From contig NZ_JARCJD010000010.1 of NCBI RefSeq assembly GCF_028890115.1, forward strand, positions 89,333 through 153,332: a stretch of DNA of 64,000 bases, given 5' to 3'. The notes beneath the pieces are model-generated. The model was not told the origin of the DNA. It searched no databases and saw nothing but the letters and a program-made list of their open reading frames with translations. The position numbers were made by a program, and so were the translations under genes. The DNA is from Phaeobacter sp. QD34_24. GTDB taxonomy: Bacteria > Pseudomonadota > Alphaproteobacteria > Rhodobacterales > Rhodobacteraceae. Each line of letters opens with the position of its first letter. The first letter of the stretch is position 1. This document shows positions 7,889 to 16,104 of the stretch, piece by piece.

Positions 7889-8623
7889 ATGACCGTATCT
7901 CACTCCCACGGACCGCCCTGCACCCCGCGCTTTGACATTCTGGGCCAGGCTATCGGCGATGCCAGCCGCACCCGCATGCTGTGCGAATTGATGGAGGGGC
8001 GTGCCTATACCAACAAGGAACTTGCCTCGGCTGCCGGGATCACACCGCAGACCGCCACCGCGCATCTGCGCCTGTTGTACGATGCCGGGATGGTTGTGGC
8101 CGAAAAGCGCGGGCGCTGCGTCTATCACCGATTGGCGGGCTCGGAGGTGGCGCAGGCGCTGGAACAACTGGCGGCGATTGCGCCCATGGACAGTCTTTAC
8201 CTGGCGCAGCGTCGCAAGGCGGGCGGGCTGGCCGAGGTGCGCAGCTGCTATGATCACCTGGCGGGCCCCCTGGCTGTGGCGATGACGGATGCCTTTGTGC
8301 AAAAGGGCATGCTGGTCGAGCGCGACGGCGGCTTTCACGCGACCCCGTCCGATCAGTGGCAAAAGTTGGGCGTTCGCCTGCCCGACCTCGGCACACCGAG
8401 CCGACAGCCCTTTGCGCGCCCCTGCCTGGATTGGACCGAACGGCGCCTGCATGTGGCGGGCCCGATGGGGCGGCAGCTGCTGACCCACGCGTTGGAGCGC
8501 GGCTGGATGCAGCGCCGCCAGCACAAACGCGGCCTGACCCTGACTGCACCGGGGCGCAGGGCACTGGAGCAGATCCTGGGGCTGGAGATCTCGCGCATCA
8601 CACAGGAGACAGATCATGCCTGA
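7889..8623 (+). CDS. ArsR-family winged-helix transcriptional regulator
   Basis: A 244-residue regulator. The N-terminal winged helix (about residues 18-90) reads LGQAIGDASRTRMLCELMEGRAYTNKELASAAGITPQTATAHLRLLYDAGMVVAEKRGRCVYHRLAG. This is the ArsR pattern with a recognition helix around TPQTATAHLRLL. The remaining 150 residues form a second domain seen in longer ArsR proteins; it repeats a helix-rich pattern around LDWTERRLHVAGPMGRQLLTHALERGWMQRRQHKRGLTLTAPGRRAL. The N-terminal SHSHGPPC could bind metal, but no full metal site is evident. The gene overlaps the next one by 8 bp, so the two are translated as a pair. Confidence 0.88.
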   Translation: MTVSHSHGPPCTPRFDILGQAIGDASRTRMLCELMEGRAYTNKELASAAGITPQTATAHLRLLYDAGMVVAEKRGRCVYHRLAGSEVAQALEQLAAIAPMDSLYLAQRRKAGGLAEVRSCYDHLAGPLAVAMTDAFVQKGMLVERDGGFHATPSDQWQKLGVRLPDLGTPSRQPFARPCLDWTERRLHVAGPMGRQLLTHALERGWMQRRQHKRGLTLTAPGRRALEQILGLEISRITQETDHA

Positions 8624-9095
8624 AACAGCTTCCCCTCGATATACCACCCAAGCCGGTACCCGGCTGCTGATCCAGGTGCCCCAGACCGAGGCCGACAGGG
8701 TGCTGGCGGCGATCCTGTCCGTCACGTCTCTGCCCTGGGGCGATTACGACCAGGTGGCCTTTTGGACAGCCCCCGGTGTGCAGCAGTTTCGCTCCTGCCC
8801 CGGCGGGGTCAATCGGGCCAGCGAGAGGGCGGTGGAGGTTCCTTGTGTCGAACTGCAGGTCTTTATCGGCGCCAGCGCCGAGGACCTTGATCCCGTTTTG
8901 GATCCCGTTTTGCGCGCGATCTACGACAGCCACCCCTATGAGGAACCGGTGATCCAGATGATCCCGGCGGTTCGCAGCCTGCATATCCGGGGGCTGGACG
9001 AGGACAATCCAAACCGCTTCTGGAACAGGCCCGCCGCAGATTGGGTGCCGACCATCCATCGGGACTCTGCGGGCACGGGAAGCGAAACCGCTTGA
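8616..9095 (+). CDS. Small protein with Nif3/YqfO insert-like (PII-like) domain
   Basis: A 159-residue protein whose core (residues about 18-120) contains LIQVPQTEADRVLAAI and DSHPYEEPVIQMIP. The HPYEEP motif is the signature of the PII/CutA-like domain found inserted in Nif3/YqfO proteins, but the flanking metal-binding Nif3 halves are absent. The biochemical role of stand-alone versions is unknown to me. It overlaps the preceding ArsR gene by 8 bp, so it may sense a ligand for, or be controlled by, that regulator. The duplicated LDPVLDPVL (about residues 90-98) reflects a short tandem repeat in the DNA near 8890. Confidence 0.72.
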   Translation: MPETASPRYTTQAGTRLLIQVPQTEADRVLAAILSVTSLPWGDYDQVAFWTAPGVQQFRSCPGGVNRASERAVEVPCVELQVFIGASAEDLDPVLDPVLRAIYDSHPYEEPVIQMIPAVRSLHIRGLDEDNPNRFWNRPAADWVPTIHRDSAGTGSETA

Positions 9096-9126
9096 TTCGC
9101 GCGCGGTTTGGCGCGAACCTTGATCC

Positions 9127-9471
9127 ATGACATTCCAGAACTCCGCGTCTTTCCCCGGCTCCGGCATTCCCGAACAGGTCTCCTTCCATCGCACGGAGCT
9201 GTCGGTGATCCTGTCCCTATACGGTCGCATGGTGGCGGCGGGGGAATGGCGGGACTACGGGATCTCCTCCCTGCGGGATATGGCGGTTTTCTCGGTCTTT
9301 CGCCGCACCGCCGAACATCCGCTCTACCGGATCGAAAAAAACCCCAAGCTGCGCAACCGGCAGGGGCAGTATTCGGTTGTCGGCATGGACGGGCAGATCC
9401 TCAAGCGCGGGCACGATCTGAAGACCGTGCTGCGGGTGCTGGAGCGCAAGCTGATCCGCGCGGTGGAGTGA
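9127..9471 (+). CDS. DUF2794 family protein
   Basis: A 114-residue protein matching the alphaproteobacterial DUF2794 family: VSFHRTELSVILSLYGRMVAAGEWRDYGISSLRDMAVFSVFRRTAEHPLYRIEKNPKLRNRQGQYSVVGMDGQILKRGHDLKTVLRVLERKLI. The family is conserved across the class without a known function. It has no signal or membrane segment. It follows the Nif3-like gene after about 30 bp on the same strand and may be read from the same transcript. Confidence 0.9.
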   Translation: MTFQNSASFPGSGIPEQVSFHRTELSVILSLYGRMVAAGEWRDYGISSLRDMAVFSVFRRTAEHPLYRIEKNPKLRNRQGQYSVVGMDGQILKRGHDLKTVLRVLERKLIRAVE

Positions 9472-9481
9472 GCGCCCGCGC

Positions 9482-10225
9482 CTAGCCCAGCCTTTTGTGT
9501 GCGGTGACCGGGCCATCGCCTTGTTCGAGAATACGGAGAATGGCGGCTTCCAACGGCTCGATTGCCACGGCCATGTCATGGGCATTGGCATGGATGATGT
9601 GGTCTGGATCACGGACCAGCGCCACATGGCCCTTCCAGAACAGAAGATCGCCGCGCTCATAGCCGCTGGCTGCGGGCAGGGCGGTGCCGAGCTCCCGTTC
9701 CTGCGGGCCGCTGTCGCCGGGGCAGGGAATGCCGCAGGCCAGAAGTGCGGCCTGTACCAGTCCCGAACAATCGATGCCAAAGCGGCTGTTGCCCCCCCAC
9801 AGGTAGGGCGTGCCCAGGAATTTCTCGGCAACGGTCACCGGATCGTTCAAGCCTGTGCCGATGGGGGAGAGATGCACCTTCGGGATATGGCCCAACTCGG
9901 TTTCGGCAAAGCGACCCGTTTGCGCGCTGACCTGCAGCCGACTGCCAAAGCTGAGCGCGCAAAGGTCGCGCGATTTGAAATCGGCGGCCTCATAGGCGTG
10001 GGTGGCAGGCGCGCTGACCCAATGGGTGGCCTCCAGCGGTGCGGCCAGCGCTTGCGTCGCAACATGGCCGGTGTAGCCGTCCTTGCTGGCGCGGATCTCT
10101 GCCCAGTCCGAATCGCGGCTCAGAACCGCGACGCTCTCTCCGTAAAGAAGCTGTCGCTCCCGCGTGCCGCCCGGCGCGCGCAGCAAGTCCACGACGGGAT
10201 GAGCGATCCGTGCGGCCCCGCTCAT
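9482..10225 (-). CDS. NlpC/P60-family cell-wall hydrolase with SH3-like domain
   Basis: A 247-residue protein. Residues about 8-120 look like bacterial SH3 domains (LLYGESVAVLSRDSDWAEIRASKDGYTGHV). Residues about 128-240 are an NlpC/P60 papain-like domain: Cys153 in GIDCSGLVQAAL, His200 in WKGHVALV and His212 (IIHANA) form the expected catalytic set. Such enzymes cut D-gamma-Glu-diamino acid bonds in peptidoglycan peptides. No signal peptide is visible, which together with the coupled aminopeptidase gene suggests cytoplasmic recycling of wall peptides. The start codon overlaps the stop of the upstream M17 aminopeptidase gene (ATGA), so the two are coupled. Confidence 0.92.
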   Translation of the reverse strand: MSGAARIAHPVVDLLRAPGGTRERQLLYGESVAVLSRDSDWAEIRASKDGYTGHVATQALAAPLEATHWVSAPATHAYEAADFKSRDLCALSFGSRLQVSAQTGRFAETELGHIPKVHLSPIGTGLNDPVTVAEKFLGTPYLWGGNSRFGIDCSGLVQAALLACGIPCPGDSGPQERELGTALPAASGYERGDLLFWKGHVALVRDPDHIIHANAHDMAVAIEPLEAAILRILEQGDGPVTAHKRLG

Positions 10226-11622
10226 AGGTCCAGCAGCCCTGGCAGGGCGGCAAAGATCGCACGCGCGCCCTGGCCGACGCCGCCCTTGGGCCGGGCAGGG
10301 GCGGCATTGGGCGTCCAGCCGTAGATGTCGAAATGCATGTAGCGGGTCTCGCCCGCGAACCGGCGCAGGAACAGCGCGGCGGTGATCGAGCCCGCAAAGC
10401 CGCCCGAGGGCGCATTGTCGAGATCAGCGATACCGGGTTCGATCATCTCCTCGTAGGGGGCGTGGAAGGGCATGCGCCAGACTGGATCCGCCATCCGGGC
10501 CGCGCCGCCCGCGATTGCGGCGGCATCCGCATCGGAGCCAGCATAGAAGGGCGCCAGATCCGGCCCCACCGCCACCCGCGCCGCCCCGGTGAGGGTCGCC
10601 ATGGAGATCAGGAGGTCCGGGTCGTCCTCGCTCGCCAACGTCAGCGCATCGGCCAGCACCAGGCGTCCCTCGGCATCAGTATTGTTGATCTCCACCGTCA
10701 GCCCCTTGCGCGAGGTCAGGATATCGCCGGGACGGAAGGCATTGCCGGAGACCGCATTTTCCACCGCCGGGATCAACACGCGCAGCTGCACCGGCAGACC
10801 TGCGGCCATGATCATCCGCGCCAGACCCAGCACCGTGGCCGAGCCGCCCATGTCCTTTTTCATCAGCCCCATGCTGGCGCCGGGTTTGAGGTTCAGCCCG
10901 CCGGTATCAAAGCAGACACCCTTGCCCACCAGGGTCAGCTTCGGCCCGGTGTCGCCCCAGCGCATGTCGATCAGCCGCGGGCGTGCCGCGGCGGCGCGTC
11001 CCACCGCGTGGATCATCGGAAAGTTCCCGGACAGAAGCGCCTCGTCCAGCGTCACCTCGGTGCGAGCGCCGAAGTCTTGCGCCAGCCCCTCGGCGGCAGC
11101 CTGCAGCTGATCCGGGCCCATGTCGGCGGCGGGCGTGTTGATCAGATCGCGGGTCAGGCATTCGGCCGCGACCAGCGATTCGATGGCCGTCGCATCAATG
11201 CCTTCGGGGGCGATCAAGGCCGCGCCGGAGCCTTTGACCTCCTTGTAGCGGTCAAAGCGATAGTCGCTCATCAGCCAGCCGAAACACTCCTGTGCCAGCT
11301 GATCTTGGGGAATGGTGTTTTCGCCGGTCTGCCCTGCCAGCCGGTAGGTGCCTTCGGGCAGTTTCTCGGCGGCGGCAGCCAGCACAAAGCGCCGACGCGC
11401 GCGTTGCAGAGCCGTGCCGTATCCTGCCAGCGCCATGGCCGGTGCCGCCGTGTCTTCGCCGGGCACGATCAAGACCTGACCGATGGCGCCCCTGAACCCA
11501 TTTGCCTGCGCCCATTGCGCCACCCTGGCAGGCTGGCTTTGCAGCCAGTCGGCGCAGCTGTCCTGATCGACAATGTGAAGGGAAAGCGCAAGATCACAGG
11601 GCGCAGCAAAAACGGGGGGCAT
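10222..11622 (-). CDS. M17 (leucyl aminopeptidase) family metallopeptidase
   Basis: A 466-residue cytoplasmic peptidase. The metal and catalytic signature is intact: GKGVCFDTGGLNLKP (Lys234, Asp239), KKDMGGSA around residue 255-262 and NTDAEGRL (314-321). It cleaves N-terminal residues from peptides using two divalent metals. The N-terminal 160 residues are divergent, as in the shorter alphaproteobacterial PepA/PepB-like group, so specificity is uncertain. It is followed with a 4-bp overlap by an NlpC/P60 hydrolase, and the pair may break down murein-derived peptides (inference). Confidence 0.93.
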   Translation of the reverse strand: MPPVFAAPCDLALSLHIVDQDSCADWLQSQPARVAQWAQANGFRGAIGQVLIVPGEDTAAPAMALAGYGTALQRARRRFVLAAAAEKLPEGTYRLAGQTGENTIPQDQLAQECFGWLMSDYRFDRYKEVKGSGAALIAPEGIDATAIESLVAAECLTRDLINTPAADMGPDQLQAAAEGLAQDFGARTEVTLDEALLSGNFPMIHAVGRAAAARPRLIDMRWGDTGPKLTLVGKGVCFDTGGLNLKPGASMGLMKKDMGGSATVLGLARMIMAAGLPVQLRVLIPAVENAVSGNAFRPGDILTSRKGLTVEINNTDAEGRLVLADALTLASEDDPDLLISMATLTGAARVAVGPDLAPFYAGSDADAAAIAGGAARMADPVWRMPFHAPYEEMIEPGIADLDNAPSGGFAGSITAALFLRRFAGETRYMHFDIYGWTPNAAPARPKGGVGQGARAIFAALPGLLDL

Positions 11623-11764
11623 CGGGATACTCCGGCAAATGGGGCGTCTTCAGCCACCAGAGTATCCACCCCCACGTTGCCTGCAAGCCCTGTGTGAAGC
11701 AGAAAAAAGTCAGATCGCGGATGCGGGATCCTCAGCAGGATCCTGCGTGTGGTCCAGGCCCGGA

Positions 11765-12169
11765 TCAGATGGACAGATCCTGCTGCTCCCAGACGGCAGT
11801 CAGAGAACGTTCGCCAACCCGCAACAGGCGGAACACGGTCGCTGCCACGGCGGGAGCGTCCTCGCTGTCCACCGCGCCGGTCACATCCTGTGCGATGGAG
11901 GCCATCGCGGTCATGCCGATCTGATCGGAGATCGCGATCAGTGAGCGCGCGTTCTTGCGCAGGTTTTCCATATCGTTCTGGCGCCACAATCGCTCACAAT
12001 GCGACAGGCGGACCGCCAGTTCCTCAATTGCACGGCAGACGACATCTTCGGCTCCGGTCTCGCCCAGCTGCGAATACAGCTCGGACAATTTCCCCGGGTC
12101 GAGATGCACGTTTTCCTTATGCATGACAGTGATTATATTCGTCACCACATTCACCCCAAAATTCTTCAT
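11765..12169 (-). CDS. Hypothetical helical protein, weakly Hpt-like
   Basis: A 134-residue all-helical protein. The segment ARSLIAISDQIGMTAMASIAQDVTGAVDSEDAPAVAATVFRLLRVGERSL looks like the second helical pair of a histidine phosphotransfer (Hpt) bundle, but the phospho-accepting His is missing (RKNARSLIAIS in place of xxHxxKG). It could therefore be a degenerate Hpt protein or an unrelated bundle. The start is uncertain: Met at 12169 or Met at 12124 (MHKENVH) are both possible and neither has a strong ribosome-binding site. It stands alone, convergent to nothing obvious. Confidence 0.6.
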   Translation of the reverse strand: MKNFGVNVVTNIITVMHKENVHLDPGKLSELYSQLGETGAEDVVCRAIEELAVRLSHCERLWRQNDMENLRKNARSLIAISDQIGMTAMASIAQDVTGAVDSEDAPAVAATVFRLLRVGERSLTAVWEQQDLSI

Positions 12170-12301
12170 GCCCCCACGGCACGCTGCCCAATTTGCACCG
12201 CACTGGTTGTCAAAAGGTTTCCACGCCTGTGGTCAAATCACTCGAATTTACTGACAATGCAGGGTATCAGCTTTGCCAAGAACAAATCAGGGATCGCATG
12301 A

Positions 12302-12952
12302 ATGGAATACGCCAAGCCGCTGCCAGGGTATCTGGTGAAACGTTACCACGGATGGAAAGCAACGTCTTATCAGGAAAACCAGGGCTGGTACCGACGTCTG
12401 GCCAGTGAAGGGCAGCGCCCGCGCGCCATGGTGATTTCCTGCTGTGACAGCCGCGTGCATGTCACCTCGATCTTCGGTGCGGACCAGGGCGAATTCTTCA
12501 TTCACCGCAATATCGCCAATCTGGTGCCGCCCTATGCGCCGGATGGCGATCACCACGGCACCAGTGCCACCATTGAATATGCGGTGACCGTCCTGAAGGT
12601 GTCGCATCTGATCGTTCTGGGCCATTCGCAATGCGGCGGAGTGCAGGGCTGCATCGACATGTGCAAGGGCGAGGCCCCCGCATTGGAGGAAAAAAGCAGC
12701 TTTGTCGGGCGGTGGATGGATATTCTGAAGCCCAAGTTCACATCGGTGGCGGATATCGAGGATCCGGACGCCCAGGCGCGCCAGTTCGAACGCCATGCGG
12801 TGGTGGCTTCGCTCGAAAACCTGATGACCTTCCCCTTCATCGAGAGCGCCGTGAAGGAAGGCGCGCTCAGCCTGCATGGGTTGTGGACGGATATCGGCGA
12901 AGGCGGATTGGAATGTTTCGACGCCAAGACCGGGGCGTTCCAGCAGGTCTGA
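12302..12952 (+). CDS. Beta-class carbonic anhydrase
   Basis: A 216-residue enzyme that interconverts CO2 and bicarbonate. The zinc and active-site residues are all present: Cys48-Asp49-x-Arg51 in ISCCDSRV, and His108 and Cys111 in GHSQCGGV. The length is typical for a bacterial beta-carbonic anhydrase. It is cytoplasmic, with no signal peptide. An AGGGA ribosome-binding sequence lies just ahead of the ATG at 12302. A long perfect hairpin follows the stop codon by 17 bp and probably ends or stabilises the transcript. Confidence 0.96.
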   Translation: MEYAKPLPGYLVKRYHGWKATSYQENQGWYRRLASEGQRPRAMVISCCDSRVHVTSIFGADQGEFFIHRNIANLVPPYAPDGDHHGTSATIEYAVTVLKVSHLIVLGHSQCGGVQGCIDMCKGEAPALEEKSSFVGRWMDILKPKFTSVADIEDPDAQARQFERHAVVASLENLMTFPFIESAVKEGALSLHGLWTDIGEGGLECFDAKTGAFQQV

Positions 12953-12969
12953 GCCTGGAGCGCTAGACT

Positions 12970-13012
12970 ACAGCTTCTATCAACGCGAATCGCTCGCGGT
13001 AATAGAAGCTGT
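12970..13012 (+). terminator. Long hairpin after the carbonic anhydrase gene
   Basis: Arms ACAGCTTCTAT (12970-12980) and ATAGAAGCTGT (13002-13012) are perfectly complementary over 11 bp. An inner stem CGCGA/TCGCG (12984-12988 with 12994-12998) closes the loop. There is no T-run, so it may be a factor-dependent terminator, an mRNA stabiliser, or a palindromic protein site for the MFS gene downstream. Confidence 0.55.
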
Positions 13013-13095
13013 TGTGCCGGTCTATCAAATATGCATATGCATGAGTGGAGGGGCGTGCCACCCGCCGAGGGTGGCGCGATATCTGGGGGACGATC

Positions 13096-14280
13096 ATGCA
13101 GTTGGGATTGATCCTGCTGTGCTTGGCCTATGTGCTCAGCCAGTTTTTTCGCGCGTTTCTGGCGGTTCTTTCCGGCGTTCTGGCGACGGATGTCGGGGCC
13201 GGGCCGGACGATCTCGCGCTGGCGTCGGGGATGTGGTTCCTGGCCTTTGCCGCCATGCAATTGCCGGTGGGCTGGGCGCTGGATCACATCGGGCCTCGGC
13301 GCAGTGCTGCGCTGTTGCTGCTGGCGGGCGGTGGCGGCGGTGCGCTGGTCTTTGCCCTGGCAAGCAGCCCTGTTCACATTACGATTGCGATGCTTCTGAT
13401 CGGGGTGGGCTGTTCGCCTGTTCTGATGGCCTCTTACTATATCTTCGCGCGGCAATACCCGCCGACACGTTTTGCTACCCTAGCGGCGCTGATGCTTGGG
13501 GTGGGATCGCTGGGCAACCTGGTTGCCTCCTATCCCACGGCGCTAGCGGTGGAACTGGTCGGCTGGCGGATGACCCTGGTGGGGCTTGCCGCGATATCGG
13601 CAGCGGTGGCGGTTGGGATCTGGCTGACGGTCAGGGATCCGGCGCCGGTTGTCGGCGAGCAGAAGGGATCGGTACTCGACCTTCTGAGGATGCCGCTCCT
13701 GTGGGCGATCTTTCCGATCATGCTGGTGAGCTATGCGCCGGTTGCGGCCATCCGCGGCCTGTGGATCGGACCCTATTTCAGCGATGTGCATGGTTTGGAC
13801 ACGGGCCAGATTGGCCTTGTGACCCTGGCCATGGGGGCGGCGATGATTCTCGGCACCTTTGCCTACGGGCCGCTGGACCGGATCCTTGGCACCCGCAAAT
13901 GGCTGATCTGGGGCGGCAGCATGGCGGTGGTTGTGGCGCTGATCGCTCTGATCCTGCTTCCGGGCGCGCCGGTCTGGGTGCCAATCGCCCTGATGGCGGT
14001 GATCGGCTTCTTCGGAGCCTCTTTCCCGGTGCTGATTGCCCATGGGCGCGCCTTTGTGCCGCCGCATCTGGTGGGGCGCGGGGTAACGCTGTTGAATTTC
14101 TTCGGTATTGGCGGCGTTGGTCTGATGCAGTTTGCCAGCGGTCGCATCCACGCGGCACTGACCCAAGGCACGGCGGCGCCGGATCCCACGGCCCCCTATC
14201 TGGCCCTGTTCGGCTTCTTTGCCGGCGCACTGCTTCTGGGCTGCGTGATCTATCTGTTCAGCCGCGACAGCATGGATTGA
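13096..14280 (+). CDS. MFS-family transporter
   Basis: A 394-residue membrane protein with about 12 hydrophobic segments from the chosen start. The frame is open to a GTG at 13045, but ATG at 13096 follows a GGGGGA ribosome-binding sequence and begins directly with the first membrane helix (MQLGLILLCLAYVLSQFFRAFLAVL). The MFS loop motif appears as PVGWALDHIGPRRSA between helices 2 and 3. Substrate is unknown; related proteins in the MFS are annotated as nitrate/nitrite- or cyanate-like permeases, but no diagnostic motif for those is seen. Confidence 0.88.
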   Translation: MQLGLILLCLAYVLSQFFRAFLAVLSGVLATDVGAGPDDLALASGMWFLAFAAMQLPVGWALDHIGPRRSAALLLLAGGGGGALVFALASSPVHITIAMLLIGVGCSPVLMASYYIFARQYPPTRFATLAALMLGVGSLGNLVASYPTALAVELVGWRMTLVGLAAISAAVAVGIWLTVRDPAPVVGEQKGSVLDLLRMPLLWAIFPIMLVSYAPVAAIRGLWIGPYFSDVHGLDTGQIGLVTLAMGAAMILGTFAYGPLDRILGTRKWLIWGGSMAVVVALIALILLPGAPVWVPIALMAVIGFFGASFPVLIAHGRAFVPPHLVGRGVTLLNFFGIGGVGLMQFASGRIHAALTQGTAAPDPTAPYLALFGFFAGALLLGCVIYLFSRDSMD

Positions 14281-14392
14281 GTGGCGCGGGGCGCATCGGC
14301 GCCCTTTGACGACAGGAACCCTTTAAATCCTTCGCTATTGCCTATAAGACACCGCAGCCGGCCACGAGGCCGGGCCAACTGGAGAAACGATT

Positions 14393-15415
14393 ATGGGTTA
14401 TCGCGTCGTCGTCGCAGGCGCCACGGGCAATGTGGGCCGCGAAATGCTGAACATCCTGGCTGAACGCCAGTTCCCTGCGGATGAGGTTGCCGTTCTGGCC
14501 AGCCGTAAATCCCTGGGCACCGAGGTCACATTCGGCGACAAGACCCTCACCACCCAGGACCTGGACACCTTCGATTTCACCGGCTGGGACATGGCGCTGT
14601 TTGCCATCGGCTCGGACGCGACCAAGAAATATGCGCCCAAGGCGGCCGCAGCGGGTTGCGTGGTGATCGATAACTCCTCGCTTTATCGCTACGATCCGGA
14701 GATCCCGCTGATCGTGCCGGAGGTGAACCCCGAGGCGGTGCATGGCTATGCCAAGAAGAACATCATCGCCAACCCGAACTGCTCGACCGCGCAGATGGTC
14801 GTCGCGCTGAAGCCGCTGCATGATCGCGCCAAGATCAAGCGCGTCGTGGTCTCGACCTATCAGTCGGTGTCGGGCTCCGGCAAGGAGGCCATCGACGAGC
14901 TGTGGGATCAGACCAAGGCAGTCTACAACCCCACCCAGGATGTGCCGCCGAAGGTCTACACCAAGCAGATCGCCTTCAACGTCATTCCCCATATCGACGT
15001 CTTCATGGAAGACGGTTCGACCAAGGAAGAGTGGAAGATGGTCGCCGAGACCAAGAAGATCGTCGATCCCGCCATCAAGGTCACCGCGACCTGCGTGCGC
15101 GTGCCGGTCTTCGTCGGCCACTCGGAATCGCTCAACATCGAGTTCGAAGACCACCTGGACGAAGACGAGGCCCGCGACATCCTGCGCGAGGCGCCGGGCA
15201 TCATGGTGATCGACAAGCGCGAAGACGGTGGCTACGTGACGCCGGTGGAATGCGTCGGCGATTATGCCACCTTCATCAGCCGGATCCGTCAGGACAGCAC
15301 CATCGACAACGGTCTGAACCTGTGGTGCGTCAGCGACAACCTGCGCAAGGGCGCCGCGCTGAACGCCGTTCAGATCGCCGAACTCCTGGGCCGTGAGGTC
15401 TTGAAGAAAGGGTAA
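14393..15415 (+). CDS. asd: Aspartate-semialdehyde dehydrogenase
   Basis: A 340-residue enzyme of standard length that reduces aspartyl phosphate to aspartate semialdehyde with NADPH, at the branch to lysine/diaminopimelate, threonine and methionine. The N-terminal nucleotide-binding motif is GATGNVGREML (residues 9-19). The catalytic cysteine is Cys130 in NPNCSTAQM. The SVSGSGKEA segment that follows is also typical. The ATG at 14393 has GGAG eight to twelve bases ahead. A strong hairpin follows the stop codon. Confidence 0.97.
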   Translation: MGYRVVVAGATGNVGREMLNILAERQFPADEVAVLASRKSLGTEVTFGDKTLTTQDLDTFDFTGWDMALFAIGSDATKKYAPKAAAAGCVVIDNSSLYRYDPEIPLIVPEVNPEAVHGYAKKNIIANPNCSTAQMVVALKPLHDRAKIKRVVVSTYQSVSGSGKEAIDELWDQTKAVYNPTQDVPPKVYTKQIAFNVIPHIDVFMEDGSTKEEWKMVAETKKIVDPAIKVTATCVRVPVFVGHSESLNIEFEDHLDEDEARDILREAPGIMVIDKREDGGYVTPVECVGDYATFISRIRQDSTIDNGLNLWCVSDNLRKGAALNAVQIAELLGREVLKKG

Positions 15416-15450
15416 GTTGCCGCGCAACTTGCACCAAATGCCAATAAAAC

Positions 15451-15478
15451 TGGGGCCATTTCGCAAGAAGTGGCCCCA
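15451..15478 (+). terminator. Hairpin terminator after asd
   Basis: TGGGGCCATTTC and GAAGTGGCCCCA pair over 12 positions (one G-T wobble) around a GCAA tetraloop, followed by ATTTGCG. It lies about 35 bp after the asd stop codon. The short T-tract makes it a moderate intrinsic terminator candidate. Confidence 0.65.
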
Positions 15479-15556
15479 TTTGCGTCTCCTGAGGCCCCAT
15501 TCTGGTCACAAACAAGCTCATGCTGAGACGGGTCAGAGATATCGAGGAACGCTGCC

Positions 15557-15916
15557 ATGTACTCCCATGATTTTGAACGCGAAACAATGACAACCGGCGA
15601 TGCGGCCATGGCCCAGACCGCCTGGTCCAGCGCCTGCGACCAAAGCAGGCTGGACACGGAAATGGTGATCCAGCTGCGCATCTCCCTGATCCCGATCTTT
15701 GAAACGGCCACCTGCTGGTCCGATCTGCGCAGCGCCTTGCAGGCCAAGGGGTTCTACATGAAACGCGCCAAGGGCCATATGCATCTTTACGATGGCCACA
15801 GCCATGTGAAGATCTGCACCTGCAGCTCCCTGGGTTACCCCTCGGAAGAGCTGGAACAACGATTCAAGAAGTCGGCGCCCACCCGCAAGGTGCGCAAGCT
15901 GCCGGTACGCAACTGA
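15557..15916 (+). CDS. Hypothetical protein, 119 residues
   Basis: A small protein I do not recognise. After a polar N-terminal third it reads WSDLRSALQAKGFYMKRAKGHMHLYDGHSHVKICTCSSLGYPSEELEQRFKK, a compact alpha-beta pattern with several His and Cys (HMHLYDGHSH; CTC) that could bind a metal. The pattern 'GF-x-x-K-R-G-x-x-x-x-L' faintly recalls DNA-binding regions of relaxase-type proteins, but this is not enough for an assignment. A GAGGAA ribosome-binding sequence precedes the ATG, and a clear intrinsic terminator follows, supporting a real, singly transcribed gene. Confidence 0.7.
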   Translation: MYSHDFERETMTTGDAAMAQTAWSSACDQSRLDTEMVIQLRISLIPIFETATCWSDLRSALQAKGFYMKRAKGHMHLYDGHSHVKICTCSSLGYPSEELEQRFKKSAPTRKVRKLPVRN

Positions 15917-15943
15917 TTTCACCCGGATCTAGCACGGATCGAT

Positions 15944-15983
15944 GCCGGGCACCTCGCACGACGGGGTGCCCGGTTTGCTTTTT
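15944..15983 (+). terminator. Rho-independent terminator
   Basis: CCGGGCACC (15945-15953) pairs with GGTGCCCGG (15965-15973), followed directly by TTTGCTTTTTG. It ends the 119-residue gene's transcript. Confidence 0.88.
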
Positions 15984-16100
15984 GCAGACCGGCGGCAACC
16001 GAGGGGGGCAAGTATCCTTTTGGTCAGATCAAAGCGGAAAAGATCTGCTGTTCAGTCCCTTCGGGCAGATAGGCAGCAACGATTTGGAACGGTAACTTAG
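15984..16100. other. Intergenic stretch with no gene seen (part of the 15.92-16.71 kb gap)
   Basis: The 800-bp gap between the 119-residue gene and livM holds no convincing protein gene. This first part shows no strong structure. The remainder carries the candidate structured RNA (16105-16320) and repeat copies C and D, listed separately. Between C and D (16467-16613) there is only a small hairpin CCGCACC-AAA-GGTGCGG near 16556-16572. Confidence 0.6.
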
Positions 16101-16104
16101 TCCT

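Noticed and set aside
13686..13700. Apparent direct repeats in the MFS gene
   Set aside because: They reflect codon use in membrane helices (CTG/GCG/GTG runs), not a repeat element.
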